Below are positions 1 through 7,419 of a stretch of 17,486 nucleotides of DNA, one piece after another. The translations under genes and the position numbers were made by a program. The notes beneath the pieces are model-generated. The model made no database searches, was not told where the DNA came from, and saw only the letters and a program-made list of their open reading frames with translations. Positions within the stretch are counted from its first letter, which is position 1. The number at the start of each line of letters is the position of its first letter. Source of the DNA: Halieaceae bacterium (GTDB lineage: Bacteria > Pseudomonadota > Gammaproteobacteria > Pseudomonadales > Halieaceae); assembly GCA_011523115.1 (NCBI GenBank), contig WTHO01000166.1, positions 1 to 17,486 on the forward strand, given 5' to 3'.

Positions 1-26
1 ACTAATTGCTCGTGCGGCTTGACCAT
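1..26 (+). rRNA. 23S ribosomal RNA, 3' end only
   Basis: These are the last bases of 23S rRNA; the rest lies outside the window. The block resembles the conserved gammaproteobacterial 3' terminus, and GGCTTGACC at 16-24 is the strand that pairs with the 5' end of 23S (E. coli has GGCTTAACC there). The end at 26 is set by analogy with the two bases that follow this block in E. coli, so it could be off by a few bases. The 5S gene downstream on the same strand supports the call. Confidence 0.85.
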
Positions 27-298
27 ATAATCCAAGTTATTTGTAGCGGATCTCTCAGCAGTAAAACGCAGTTACAACATCTCAGTTGTAGCATTGAGAG
101 AAAAGCTCAGAAGACTTCGGCATTGCGCGAAAGCGTGATGGTTCGATTCCCTGCCAAGTGGTACCACTTGGTGTGGCGATGAGAGCATGTTGTGATCAAG
201 TCATAGTGTGCGTCGGATTAATCACCCGACAGACTCAGTTTCGATTTACCGCCCTATTTGAATGGTTCTTAGCATGCTATTTGCCATTCACACCAGTT
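27..298 (+). other. 23S-5S internal transcribed spacer with several hairpins
   Basis: This transcribed spacer of about 270 bases contains no gene I can support. Three inverted structures are visible. The first is TACAAC/GTTGTA at 73-78 and 85-90. The second is an 8-bp stem at 121-140 closed by a GAAA tetraloop, with two G-U pairs that make sense only in RNA. The third is a perfect 18-base palindrome at 154-171. A weaker GTCGG/CCGAC pair lies near 212-236. A short T-arm-like string (GGTTCGATTCC at 140-150) hints at a decayed tRNA, but no cloverleaf can be drawn. These elements could serve pre-rRNA folding or processing; that role is inferred. Confidence 0.7.
154..171. repeat. Perfect 18-base palindrome in the rRNA spacer
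   Basis: The sequence CCAAGTGGTACCACTTGG is identical to its own reverse complement over all 18 bases. It lies inside the transcribed 23S-5S spacer, 14 bases after the GAAA-capped hairpin. In RNA it could form a hairpin with a short loop or pair between two transcripts; in DNA it could be a binding site for a dimeric protein. No function is evident from the sequence. Confidence 0.85.
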
Positions 299-417
299 TG
301 CCTGGCGACAATAGAGTACTGGAACCACCTGATCCATTCCGAACTCAGCAGTGAAACGGTGCATCGCCGATGGTAGTGTGGGGTTTCCCCATGTGAGAGT
401 AGGTCATCGCCAGGCTT
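299..417 (+). rRNA. rrf: 5S ribosomal RNA
   Basis: This is a complete 5S rRNA of about 119 bases, a component of the large ribosomal subunit. The 5' strand TGCCTGGCGA (299-308) pairs with the 3' strand TCGCCAGGC (407-415) to form helix I. The internal segments GGAACCACCTGATCC, CCGAACTCAG, GTGAAAC and GATGGTAGTGTGGGG match the canonical gammaproteobacterial 5S closely. It follows the 23S end and precedes an intrinsic terminator, as expected for the last gene of an rrn operon. The exact ends may shift by one or two bases. Confidence 0.97.
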
Positions 418-426
418 CTAATGAAG

Positions 427-461
427 AAAACCCCGATCACAAAGTGATCGGGGTTTTTTTT
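427..461 (+). terminator. Intrinsic terminator of the rRNA operon, probably bidirectional
   Basis: A perfect 10-bp stem, CCCCGATCAC and GTGATCGGGG with an AAA loop, is followed by a run of eight or more T residues on the + strand. It starts about 15 bases after 5S. A short A run precedes the stem, so on the - strand the hairpin is followed by TTTT. It may therefore also stop transcripts of the lipoprotein gene converging from the right. Confidence 0.95.
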
Positions 462-508
462 AATTTCTAAATGTTTGAGCTAAAAAACCTGTGAAAAGAG
501 ACAGTCCA

Positions 509-3250
509 TCAACCCCCGCAAGCAGGTGGTGCCGGTGAGAAGTCGGGCAAGCTGTCTGGATCGTCAGCACAGCGATTCACCCGGCAGGCGTAGGTTTCAG
601 TGATAAACCTCCCGTTAGGTAGCGTGAGCTTGACCGTGAGCTGATCCGGCGGCAAGTCCTCGGCCGCTTCTATCGACTGAGCGTAGTCATTGGTTTTCAC
701 CGCGAGTGCTGCCGCGTAGGCGCCGGCCTTGTTGATATCCGGCAGCGGTGGGACTTCCGTCAGTGCCTCACACTCGCCACTGCCCTCAAACGTGATCGTC
801 GTATTCGGAGGGGGCGGGTTATTGAAGATGTCCGATACATAAACGGTGTAGAACTGGTCACCCTCCAGTGTGGATGGCTCTCGGTCAGACCGATTGATGA
901 CCATGATGTCGTATTTGCTCGCATCGGAGAATGCATTCACCACCACCAACGAGTCCCGAACATTCACCAACTCCCGGGAGCAGAGGCCGGCTTCGTCATC
1001 CGCCGCGCGGCACAGCACGCCGTTGAACAGCCCGTCGGGTAGCGATGAATCGTTGCCGGCTTTGGGCGAATCATTGAGATCGAAGATCCCGTTTGCGTTG
1101 CGATCGACAAACGTCTCCTCAAATCCTGCGAGGCAAACATCATCGGCCGAGCCCGGATCGGCACAGTCATCTCTTTGCGCCGGTGTATAAAGACCGTCCT
1201 CGTTGTGGTCGGCAAACGCCTCGGTCAGATTGGTCCAGAACTCTCCCTCGTCGTATAGCCCGTTACCGTCTCGGTCAACAAAACTCTCTTCACCGTTTGC
1301 CGTCACCAAAATTGTGCTGCGTCCACCCCTCGGTGCGCCCGGAGGGTTCACGTCGGGGTCGCCGATATCATCAGGGCAGGGGCCATGGTTTTCCCGGTGC
1401 GAGGGGCAGCGGTACCGGTTGGGTAATGCTCTGTCGAGGTTTTCGTCGATGGTGATGGGTGACGAAAATTGCTCGACGGTGTCAGACCCGCGCGGCGACT
1501 GACTGCTCCAGGTTACGGTGCAAAGCCCTCCCACTGTATTGCAGCTACCAATGATCGAGCCCAGCTCGGTCGAAAAGACTGCCGCGGTGCCATCAGGTGC
1601 GGGATTATTGAACTTGTCCGCCATTCGCACGCTGACACGGGTGGTTTTGCCGTCGATGTCATAGGCGCTGTCGACATTCAATACACTGGCAGACAGACTC
1701 ACAGAATTCTGGTCAGGCAAACCGGTCGACACCACCAATGTTTTGGAGGTGGTGGTGGGCTCATCTAAGTCGCGTTGGGCGTTATTGTTGAGATCGACAT
1801 AAGCCATCACTTGAACGGGGCTCGCTACGGTACCGGCCAGAACACGGGTCACCGCCTTTCCGTCAACTGAACTCTGGGTGGTGTCGCGTGATGAGCGTCC
1901 CTGGCTCTCAGCTTCCGCTGAGTCGTAAAGACAAAAGCTCGATCCTTCGCACTCCAGCGCGAGACCGCCAACGGTCTGTACCAGCTCGAAATTCACGCGC
2001 GCATTGGCCACAGCCTTGCCGTCTGCGTCGGTCACGCTGAAACTCACGTTCGAAAATTCGGCGATATCCGAGGCGGACCCCGTGCCCCGCAGGGCAATCA
2101 GTTCGGGGTCGGCGCGGTCAAATACAATCCTGGCTGCCACCGCAGGTGCAATGTCGATGACACCAGACGCTTCGGCACCTGAGGAGCCCAGTCGCGCTGT
2201 AATCAGGTCTTCGCCGGTACAGCCTTGCAGGGTGTAGTCCACCGATGCCTCGGCGGCGATTGAAATGGGGCTAGTGGGCGCCAACAGCGCCTGATTATTG
2301 AAGAGGCAGGGACTGCTCACACTTAAGGTATCCCCAGTGCTTACCGGATTCAGATCCTCGTCAACCACTGCGAATGATAGGATCGCAGTGCCACCGGGTG
2401 ATAACCGCCCGTCTGGCACAATACCGATGACGCCCTCGATGAAATTACCTTCGACGTCGAAGTGCCCTAGCTGGTGGACTGCTTGATCAATAACGATGTC
2501 AGCGGATTGAGTCAGGTTCCCGCCGGGCACTGAGACACTCACCGTTATCGAATACACACCTGGTGTATTACCCACATCGATCGTGAATCTCGCCTCCCCA
2601 CCTTGGTCGGTCACGGTGGTACCCGAGGCGGGGCTGATGCGGCCCAGATCGCCGATTTCGGCCGCAACGATCTGGTTTTTGATCGACGTGCCGCTTCGGT
2701 CGTCTGTGAGTGACACCAATAGCGTGATCCGGTTACCTGTCACTGCGCGAGTAATCAGATCGCCGCTCTCATCGGCGAATTCAGCGTTAAGGGTGAACGG
2801 CAGCTGAGTCGACACCGAATAGTTCAGCGATTGAGAGGTGTCGACTCCATTGTAGGTCACGGTCGCGGTCATGGTGCCCGCGCCTGAAATACCATCTGGC
2901 TGGACGAAGAAAGTCGCAACGCCGTCGTCGTTGGTCAGCGCCGTGCCACTCTCTGGCAACAAGCGCCCCAGCGTGACGTCGCCGCTGACAACTTCCTGCG
3001 CCAGTGGCTCGCCGCCGGGTGTCGTGACCGCCACTTGGAACAAACCGGTGTTAAGCGGGGTAATTTCGGTAATGCTGCTGCCGCTGGCGTCGGTCAGCGC
3101 AACGTCAATGGTTGCCCCTTCGGGCTCCGGCGCGGGCACAAAGCCACCGCCGCTATCACTGCCACCACCGCCGCCGCAGGCAGCCAGTACCGCAACAGCC
3201 GCTGACATGCAGATCGAACGCCACATGTATGAGATGAATTTAACAATCAT
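509..3250 (-). CDS. Large lipoprotein with Ig-like (Big-1 type) domains and EF-hand-like loops
   Basis: This 913-residue protein begins with a lipoprotein signal peptide. A basic and hydrophobic stretch ends in a lipobox (VLAAC) that makes Cys25 the lipidated residue, followed by a Gly/Ser linker (26-36). Tandem beta-rich segments resembling invasin/Big-1 Ig-like domains follow, roughly at 48-147, 152-257, 280-372, 375-505 and 510-625, with another near 755-870. Motifs such as TNDDGVATFFV, TDQGGEARFTI and VDGKAVTRV are typical of this fold. Four 12-residue EF-hand-type loops start at D486, D659, D681 and D716. The C-terminal third is rich in cysteine, so disulphides are plausible. An upstream TTTGGAG seven bases before ATG supports the start. 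The protein is probably anchored in the outer membrane; a surface or adhesive role is inferred from the domains. No secretion partner gene is adjacent. Confidence 0.85.
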   Translation of the reverse strand: MIVKFISYMWRSICMSAAVAVLAACGGGGGSDSGGGFVPAPEPEGATIDVALTDASGSSITEITPLNTGLFQVAVTTPGGEPLAQEVVSGDVTLGRLLPESGTALTNDDGVATFFVQPDGISGAGTMTATVTYNGVDTSQSLNYSVSTQLPFTLNAEFADESGDLITRAVTGNRITLLVSLTDDRSGTSIKNQIVAAEIGDLGRISPASGTTVTDQGGEARFTIDVGNTPGVYSITVSVSVPGGNLTQSADIVIDQAVHQLGHFDVEGNFIEGVIGIVPDGRLSPGGTAILSFAVVDEDLNPVSTGDTLSVSSPCLFNNQALLAPTSPISIAAEASVDYTLQGCTGEDLITARLGSSGAEASGVIDIAPAVAARIVFDRADPELIALRGTGSASDIAEFSNVSFSVTDADGKAVANARVNFELVQTVGGLALECEGSSFCLYDSAEAESQGRSSRDTTQSSVDGKAVTRVLAGTVASPVQVMAYVDLNNNAQRDLDEPTTTSKTLVVSTGLPDQNSVSLSASVLNVDSAYDIDGKTTRVSVRMADKFNNPAPDGTAAVFSTELGSIIGSCNTVGGLCTVTWSSQSPRGSDTVEQFSSPITIDENLDRALPNRYRCPSHRENHGPCPDDIGDPDVNPPGAPRGGRSTILVTANGEESFVDRDGNGLYDEGEFWTNLTEAFADHNEDGLYTPAQRDDCADPGSADDVCLAGFEETFVDRNANGIFDLNDSPKAGNDSSLPDGLFNGVLCRAADDEAGLCSRELVNVRDSLVVVNAFSDASKYDIMVINRSDREPSTLEGDQFYTVYVSDIFNNPPPPNTTITFEGSGECEALTEVPPLPDINKAGAYAAALAVKTNDYAQSIEAAEDLPPDQLTVKLTLPNGRFITETYACRVNRCADDPDSLPDFSPAPPACGG

Positions 3251-3448
3251 TGTAGTTCTCCAAAGTCCTTTTCTGAGCCGGTTGACGCTGTCTTCCTGAC
3301 AGCTCCGGTCACCGCTGGCGCGATGAAACGTGACTGGGACCCTATCATGCGAATGGTTAAAAGGCAGTGACTTACTGCCAATCCACCCCGCCTTGATTCG
3401 AGAAGTCCTGCATATTCACAGCTTTAGTGCACTGTTATTCTGGAACTC
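3251..3448. promoter_or_regulatory. Divergent intergenic region between lipoprotein and glycosyltransferase genes
   Basis: These 198 bases separate two divergent genes and so should hold both promoters, although no convincing -35/-10 pair stands out. Two short inverted repeats are visible. GCTGTC-ttcct-GACAGC at 3287-3303 would lie in the lipoprotein mRNA leader, and GGCAGT-gactt-ACTGCC lies at 3363-3379. Neither is followed by a T run, so they are not intrinsic terminators. They may be operators or leader hairpins; this is not proven. Confidence 0.4.
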
Positions 3449-4279
3449 ATGAGCGCACCTCCTGCAATGAATCTTTTGACAGTGAGTATTGTGCTGTTCC
3501 ACAGTCCGTTGGCGCAGCTACGGGACTTGATCGACTCGCTGATTCACTCGCTCTCGGGTGCAACTGTTTACAATGTGCAGTGCGTGCTGGTGGACCACAG
3601 CCTCGATCCGCGCTACGCGGATCAGTGTCGGGCAGTGCTCGCCGAATATGATGCCTGCGAACAAATCGAGTTCGAGTTACTCGCGCCCCCCAAAAACCAT
3701 GGCTATGGCGCCGGTCACAATCTTGCGATGGCCTCGCTGGATGGAACATTCCACTTGATCCTGAATCCAGACGTGGCGCTGTCACCGCGCGCTATTTCTG
3801 TTGCGCTGGAAACCATGGGCGCGCACCCTGACTGCGTGCTACTCGCCCCGGTCGGCTCTGGCGCTGATGGCACATCACTTTATCTCGCAAAGGCATTTCC
3901 CTCTGTGTGGGCGTTGGCTTTGAGAGCCTTTGCGCCCCTCTGGTTACGGCGCCGCTCTCGAGCAGTCGCGCGATATGAGCTCCGCGATCAACCGAGTGAA
4001 ATCGTGAGACCGGTGCCGCTTGTATCGGGTTGTTGTATGTGGGTGCGTCGCGCCGTCTATGACGAGGTAGGCGGCTTCGACGACAGCTATTTTCTTTATT
4101 TTGAAGACTTTGATCTGTCAATGAGGATGGCGCGACATGGTGCAGTGGTAGAGCATCGCGAGCTGACAATCATTCATCATGGCGGAAAAGCATCAAGAAA
4201 GGGCGGACGGCATTGGCTTTGGTTTGGTCTGAGCGCAGCACGTTTTTTTAACCGTTGGGGTTGGAAGTGGCTTGGCTAG
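3449..4279 (+). CDS. Glycosyltransferase family 2, rhamnosyltransferase-like
   Basis: This 276-residue enzyme has the GT-A fold signature of family 2. A first beta strand (LLTVSIVLFH) is followed by VDHS, the nucleotide-sugar region KNHGYGAGHNLAMA around residue 80, and LNPDV near residue 106 at the position of the usual DxD metal-binding motif. The acceptor-side segment GGFDDSYFLYFEDFDLSMR lies near 208-226. The last two are typical of WbbL/RfbF-like rhamnosyltransferases, which add sugars to lipid-linked or surface glycans at the inner face of the membrane. The true donor and acceptor cannot be read from the sequence. It stands alone rather than in a polysaccharide cluster. A weak GGA precedes ATG 3449; ATG 3467 is a possible alternative start. 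Confidence 0.85.
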   Translation: MSAPPAMNLLTVSIVLFHSPLAQLRDLIDSLIHSLSGATVYNVQCVLVDHSLDPRYADQCRAVLAEYDACEQIEFELLAPPKNHGYGAGHNLAMASLDGTFHLILNPDVALSPRAISVALETMGAHPDCVLLAPVGSGADGTSLYLAKAFPSVWALALRAFAPLWLRRRSRAVARYELRDQPSEIVRPVPLVSGCCMWVRRAVYDEVGGFDDSYFLYFEDFDLSMRMARHGAVVEHRELTIIHHGGKASRKGGRHWLWFGLSAARFFNRWGWKWLG

Positions 4280-4389
4280 GGAGGAGCCGCGACCAGGATC
4301 TTCATCAGACCTCCTCATCCGCGCAGTCAGTCTCGGCAGGGTCCGCTTGGATGTGGAAGCTACTTTGAGAGCCGTGAGATACTCTCCGG

Positions 4390-5145
4390 ATGGAGCCATC
4401 CGATAAGTTATTGTCCGTTGCTGAAAGCGCGCTGTGGTCGCAAGAGTGCCTGCGTCGGGCAAATTTGAGCAAACTGGGCATCAGCCCTCTGATCAGCCGA
4501 TTTGATGGTGTGGGGTCTAAATCGGCTCAACGTTTATTGGCGCCGGCCTCCGCAGCAGTGCCTAAACGGAATGCTGCTTCGACTGCTGACACCCCCGAGC
4601 GGTCCCGAGAGCAGGTTCGTGCCCTGCTGCGCGAGGGGACTGATTCAGAGATGGATACATCGAGCGTTGCGACAGCGGCAAATTCGGCGGACTCGTCTGA
4701 GCAGTCCATGGGCGCCGTCGATGGCGCTGCCGCTGTAGCGACTCCTATGTCCTTAGTCATGGTCACCAGCGCGGACATCCTGTGGATCGAAGTACTAGAG
4801 GATCAATTGTTGAGGAAGGAGCAGCTTCAGTTGATTGCAGCCATGGCGCGGGCGGTTCGCGGCACCAGCGTCCGGTGTGCTCACCAGCAGTTCGACTGGC
4901 CACCTGCGCATCAGTCCGCGCTGTCGAGCGCAAAAGGCGGCATGTCAGATATGCTCAAGGGCTTTATACAGCGGCTAATCAGGGACCGCGCCACACAGCA
5001 GATGGTGTTGATGGGTCCCTGCGATTGCCTGCCTGATACAGGCCTACCGCTATTGGAGATTCCGTCGAGCGTGAGCATGCTCCGTGATGGCTCACTAAAG
5101 CAGCAAGCCTGGGACGTGTTAAAGCCTCTACGGGCTCGTGCCTGA
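4390..5145 (+). CDS. holD: Probable DNA polymerase III psi subunit
   Basis: This 251-residue protein is probably psi, which joins the DnaX clamp loader to the chi subunit and thereby to SSB. The N-terminal segment LSKLGISPLISRF (residues 26-38) parallels LQQLGITQWSLRR at the start of E. coli psi, the part that binds the clamp loader. A second match is SLVMVTSADI near residue 121, against LVMVANDL in E. coli. Between them lies a low-complexity Ala/Ser/Glu-rich linker (about 50-118) absent from the 137-residue E. coli protein. As I recall, pseudomonad psi is likewise long, divergent and encoded next to rimI. It overlaps rimI by 8 bases, the arrangement expected for holD-rimI. The start is uncertain because no good ribosome-binding site precedes ATG 4390. 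Confidence 0.72.
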   Translation: MEPSDKLLSVAESALWSQECLRRANLSKLGISPLISRFDGVGSKSAQRLLAPASAAVPKRNAASTADTPERSREQVRALLREGTDSEMDTSSVATAANSADSSEQSMGAVDGAAAVATPMSLVMVTSADILWIEVLEDQLLRKEQLQLIAAMARAVRGTSVRCAHQQFDWPPAHQSALSSAKGGMSDMLKGFIQRLIRDRATQQMVLMGPCDCLPDTGLPLLEIPSSVSMLRDGSLKQQAWDVLKPLRARA

Positions 5146-5596
5146 AGCGTTGGAGACGCTGCAGCAAATCTCGACGGCGTCCGATTCGACCATGCTCAAC
5201 CCGCTGTATAAAGACACAGACGGACCGAGCCTGGCGTTTTTAACCGATCTGCTTGCTCAACCGTTTTGCAGGGCCTGGTATTTGCACAGAGAGCATCATC
5301 CCTTAGCCGCGGTTTGGTATCAGTGTCACTCGGATTGTGCAGAAATCATCGATCTGCGAGTCAGGGAAGATGAGCGGCGCGCCGGTGTGGCAACGCGGCT
5401 GCTTCGGGCTTCTTTTGACGCGCTGGACGGTGTCGATAAAGTGACCCTGGAGGTGCGAGCGGGTAACACGGCCGCCCGAGCACTCTATGAGCGTATGGGT
5501 TTTCAAAACGTCGGTCACCGCGCTGATTACTACGCAACGAGTCAGGGTCGTGAGGACGCACTGCTGATGTCGGTGTTGCTGCGTGAAACCCGATGA
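5138..5596 (+). CDS. rimI: Ribosomal protein S18 alanine N-acetyltransferase
   Basis: RimI transfers acetyl from acetyl-CoA to the N-terminal alanine of ribosomal protein S18. The 152-residue protein has the GNAT core: RVREDERRAGVATRLL (acetyl-CoA pyrophosphate loop RRAGVA), TLEVRAGNTAARALYERMGF, and a C-terminal YYATSQGREDALLM matching the E. coli RimI ending. E118 and Y131/Y132 fall where RimI has its catalytic Glu and Tyr residues. The N-terminal 50 residues are more divergent and lack the usual PWS motif. The GTG start at 5138 gives the family length (E. coli 148) and an 8-base overlap with holD, implying translational coupling. ATG 5192 is a less likely start because it would remove part of the first strand. 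Confidence 0.9.
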   Translation: MPEALETLQQISTASDSTMLNPLYKDTDGPSLAFLTDLLAQPFCRAWYLHREHHPLAAVWYQCHSDCAEIIDLRVREDERRAGVATRLLRASFDALDGVDKVTLEVRAGNTAARALYERMGFQNVGHRADYYATSQGREDALLMSVLLRETR

Positions 5597-5629
5597 CCGG
5601 CATTTTTGAGTAAGCGCTAGGGCACTACC

Positions 5630-6034
5630 ATGAAAATTATCGAGACCGAATACTGGTGTCTGATGCTTCCGCCCGAGTGGTCAGCGGAGCAGAGCGAAGA
5701 TGTCGTCATGATCAGCGACCAGGACGGGATTGGTGAATTGGCAGTGACGACGCTGATTCAGGATAACGCATCCGCCGGCGAGGCCTCCGCTGCAATAGTG
5801 GCGGAGGAGGAATCTCCCGAAGTGGCCGACTGGAGCCCAGCACAGGTGGGCCCTTTTGCTGGCGTGGTGGGTTCGTTCAAGGAGGATGGGCTGGTCATTC
5901 GCGAGTGGTATCTGACGTACCGGTCGGCGCTACTTTATGTCACCTACGCCTGTGGCATTGAGGATGACGGTCTCGATACCGGGGCGGTCGAAGAGATTCT
6001 GGGTACCCTAGTGCCGGGCGATGCGCTGCTTTGA
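5630..6034 (+). CDS. Conserved-looking small acidic protein of unknown function
   Basis: I do not recognise the family of this 134-residue protein. It is acidic, has no signal peptide or membrane segment, and so is probably cytoplasmic. Alternating strand-like pieces (YWCLMLPPEWSAE, ELAVTTLIQD, LVIREWYLTYRSALLYVTYACG) give a pattern reminiscent of small Mog1/PsbP-like alpha-beta proteins; this is a shape impression only. A TAGGG about 8 bases before ATG 5630 supports the start. It lies 33 bases after rimI on the same strand and is probably cotranscribed with holD-rimI. Confidence 0.75.
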   Translation: MKIIETEYWCLMLPPEWSAEQSEDVVMISDQDGIGELAVTTLIQDNASAGEASAAIVAEEESPEVADWSPAQVGPFAGVVGSFKEDGLVIREWYLTYRSALLYVTYACGIEDDGLDTGAVEEILGTLVPGDALL

Positions 6035-6073
6035 CTTAACGCCACACCGGGTTCGATGTGCCGCCGAATGCCC

Positions 6074-6787
6074 TCAGGAGACGGTGCCGGTCACGCGTAC
6101 CCGTTTGCTGCCTGCGACAGGCGCCTCGGCTTTCAGTTGGGCACGTTGCTCCGCACTTCGGTCGATCTGATTCTTCAGCGCGATCAGGCAGCCGGTAACG
6201 AGAAAGGCGCCCGGGGGTAAAATCGCCACCAGAAAGGGATAGTCGACGGCAAAGACCTGTAAACGCCAGCTTTCAGCACCCGCGCCAAACAGAAGCTGCA
6301 TGTCGGCGAACAGTGCGCCGGTGCCCAGCAACTCTCGGATGATGCCTAAGAGCACCAGCACAGCCCCGAACCCTATTCCCATCATGAACCCGTCATAAAT
6401 TGCCGCTGGCAGCGGGTTTTTTCGGGCAAACGCATCGGCCCGGCCCAAAATAATGCAGTTGGTGGTGATCAGCGGCAGAAAAATGCCCAGGATCTGGTAG
6501 AGCTCGTAGCTATAGGCTTGCATCAGCAGTTCGGTGGCGGTGACCGCCGCCGCGATGATCATGACAAATACCGGCAGTCGAATGGTGTCAGAGACGACGC
6601 TACGGATAACTGACACCGAGGCATTGGATACCACCAGCACAAAAAGCGTCGCGGCCGCGAGGCCGAGCGCGTTGACGGTTGATGCGGTCACGGCGAGCAG
6701 AGGACATAGGCCCAGTAGTTGAACCAGGGCTGGGTTGTTTTTCCATAAGCCGTTCACTGTGAGTTGACGATAGGATGTACTGCTCAT
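6074..6787 (-). CDS. rnfE: Electron transport complex subunit RnfE (RsxE)
   Basis: RnfE is one of the two paired inner-membrane subunits (with RnfA) of the Rnf/Rsx complex. The 237-residue protein has about six membrane segments. It carries the family signatures [17 protein letters not shown] near the N terminus and [19 protein letters not shown] in the middle. The Cys in TTNC is the conserved residue that in RnfA/RnfE or NqrD/NqrE pairs helps hold an iron centre between the subunits. A basic cytoplasmic tail of about 30 residues ends the protein. Its ATG overlaps the rnfG stop by four bases (ATGA), so it closes the operon. The nth gene that follows rsxE in E. coli is not present here. Confidence 0.97.
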   Translation of the reverse strand: MSSTSYRQLTVNGLWKNNPALVQLLGLCPLLAVTASTVNALGLAAATLFVLVVSNASVSVIRSVVSDTIRLPVFVMIIAAAVTATELLMQAYSYELYQILGIFLPLITTNCIILGRADAFARKNPLPAAIYDGFMMGIGFGAVLVLLGIIRELLGTGALFADMQLLFGAGAESWRLQVFAVDYPFLVAILPPGAFLVTGCLIALKNQIDRSAEQRAQLKAEAPVAGSKRVRVTGTVS

Positions 6788-7419
6788 GCGGAGTCTCTCT
6801 CCGTTTCAAAAAGCGTCTCTGCGTTAAGACGAGCATATTCCAGTGCTCGACGAGTGGCCAGAATCACGGCTCTGGGCGTGACTGTAGCGCCCGTAAACTG
6901 ATCAAAGACGCCACCGTCTTTTTCAACGTTCCAGCCACTGAGATCAGGTTGAGACAGGCTTCGATTGTCAAAACCCAGTATCCAGTCGGACTTGCGCAGA
7001 TCCACCTTGTCGCCCAACCCAGGCGTCTCGCGATGCGCGACAACCCGAACCCCTGCGACTGTGCCGTCGTCGCGAACCCCCACCAGCGCACGAATATCGC
7101 CACTATAGCCGTCACGCGCTGTTGCCGGCAGGATCACGCCGATCACTCTGTCATCGCGACGGACACGATACCCCTGCCGAGCCTCACGAATACCCAATAA
7201 AGGCGTGTCGGCAACCAGTTCAAAACCATCGTCAACGATGTCGTTGTCATGGGTCTCCGGTGGAAAGATCTCCAGTAACTGACGAGCCTCCGCCCGGCGG
7301 ACCTCCATATCAATCTGGTCCTTGGTCGCCAGGTAAGTCCAGCCGATGGCGACTGAGGTGATGGCGGCAAATACCGCCAGCACCGAACCACTGAGGCCAA
7401 TGGATGCGAGCCATCTCAT
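6784..7419 (-). CDS. rnfG: Electron transport complex subunit RnfG (RsxG)
   Basis: RnfG is a flavoprotein with one N-terminal membrane anchor and a periplasmic FMN-binding domain. I place the start at ATG 7419, giving 211 residues beginning MRWLASIGL; this overlaps the rnfD stop as ATGA and matches the E. coli length of about 206. The longer reading to 7482 runs deep into rnfD and is unlikely. The membrane helix spans about residues 8-30. The flavinylation motif [11 protein letters not shown] is present, with Thr179 the expected covalent FMN site, modified by an ApbE-type transferase that is not encoded in this window. The segment TPGLGDKV, typical of the domain, lies upstream of it. Confidence 0.95.
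   Translation of the reverse strand: MRWLASIGLSGSVLAVFAAITSVAIGWTYLATKDQIDMEVRRAEARQLLEIFPPETHDNDIVDDGFELVADTPLLGIREARQGYRVRRDDRVIGVILPATARDGYSGDIRALVGVRDDGTVAGVRVVAHRETPGLGDKVDLRKSDWILGFDNRSLSQPDLSGWNVEKDGGVFDQFTGATVTPRAVILATRRALEYARLNAETLFETERDSA

Noticed and set aside
91-166. Possible spacer tRNA with GGTTCGATTCC and a CCA-like end
   Set aside because: The T-stem has two mismatches, the acceptor partner is not found upstream (the 3' strand pairs with its own palindrome instead), and no D-arm or anticodon arm can be drawn.
158-376. 72-residue open frame on the + strand
   Set aside because: It runs through the rRNA spacer and into 5S rRNA, so it is not a protein gene.
870-2486. Several open frames on the + strand opposite the lipoprotein gene
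   Set aside because: They are antisense to a long, signal-bearing gene with a ribosome-binding site, have no recognisable domains, and reflect GC-rich codon structure.
3287-3379. Two inverted repeats as terminators
   Set aside because: Both lie between divergent genes and neither is followed by a T run.
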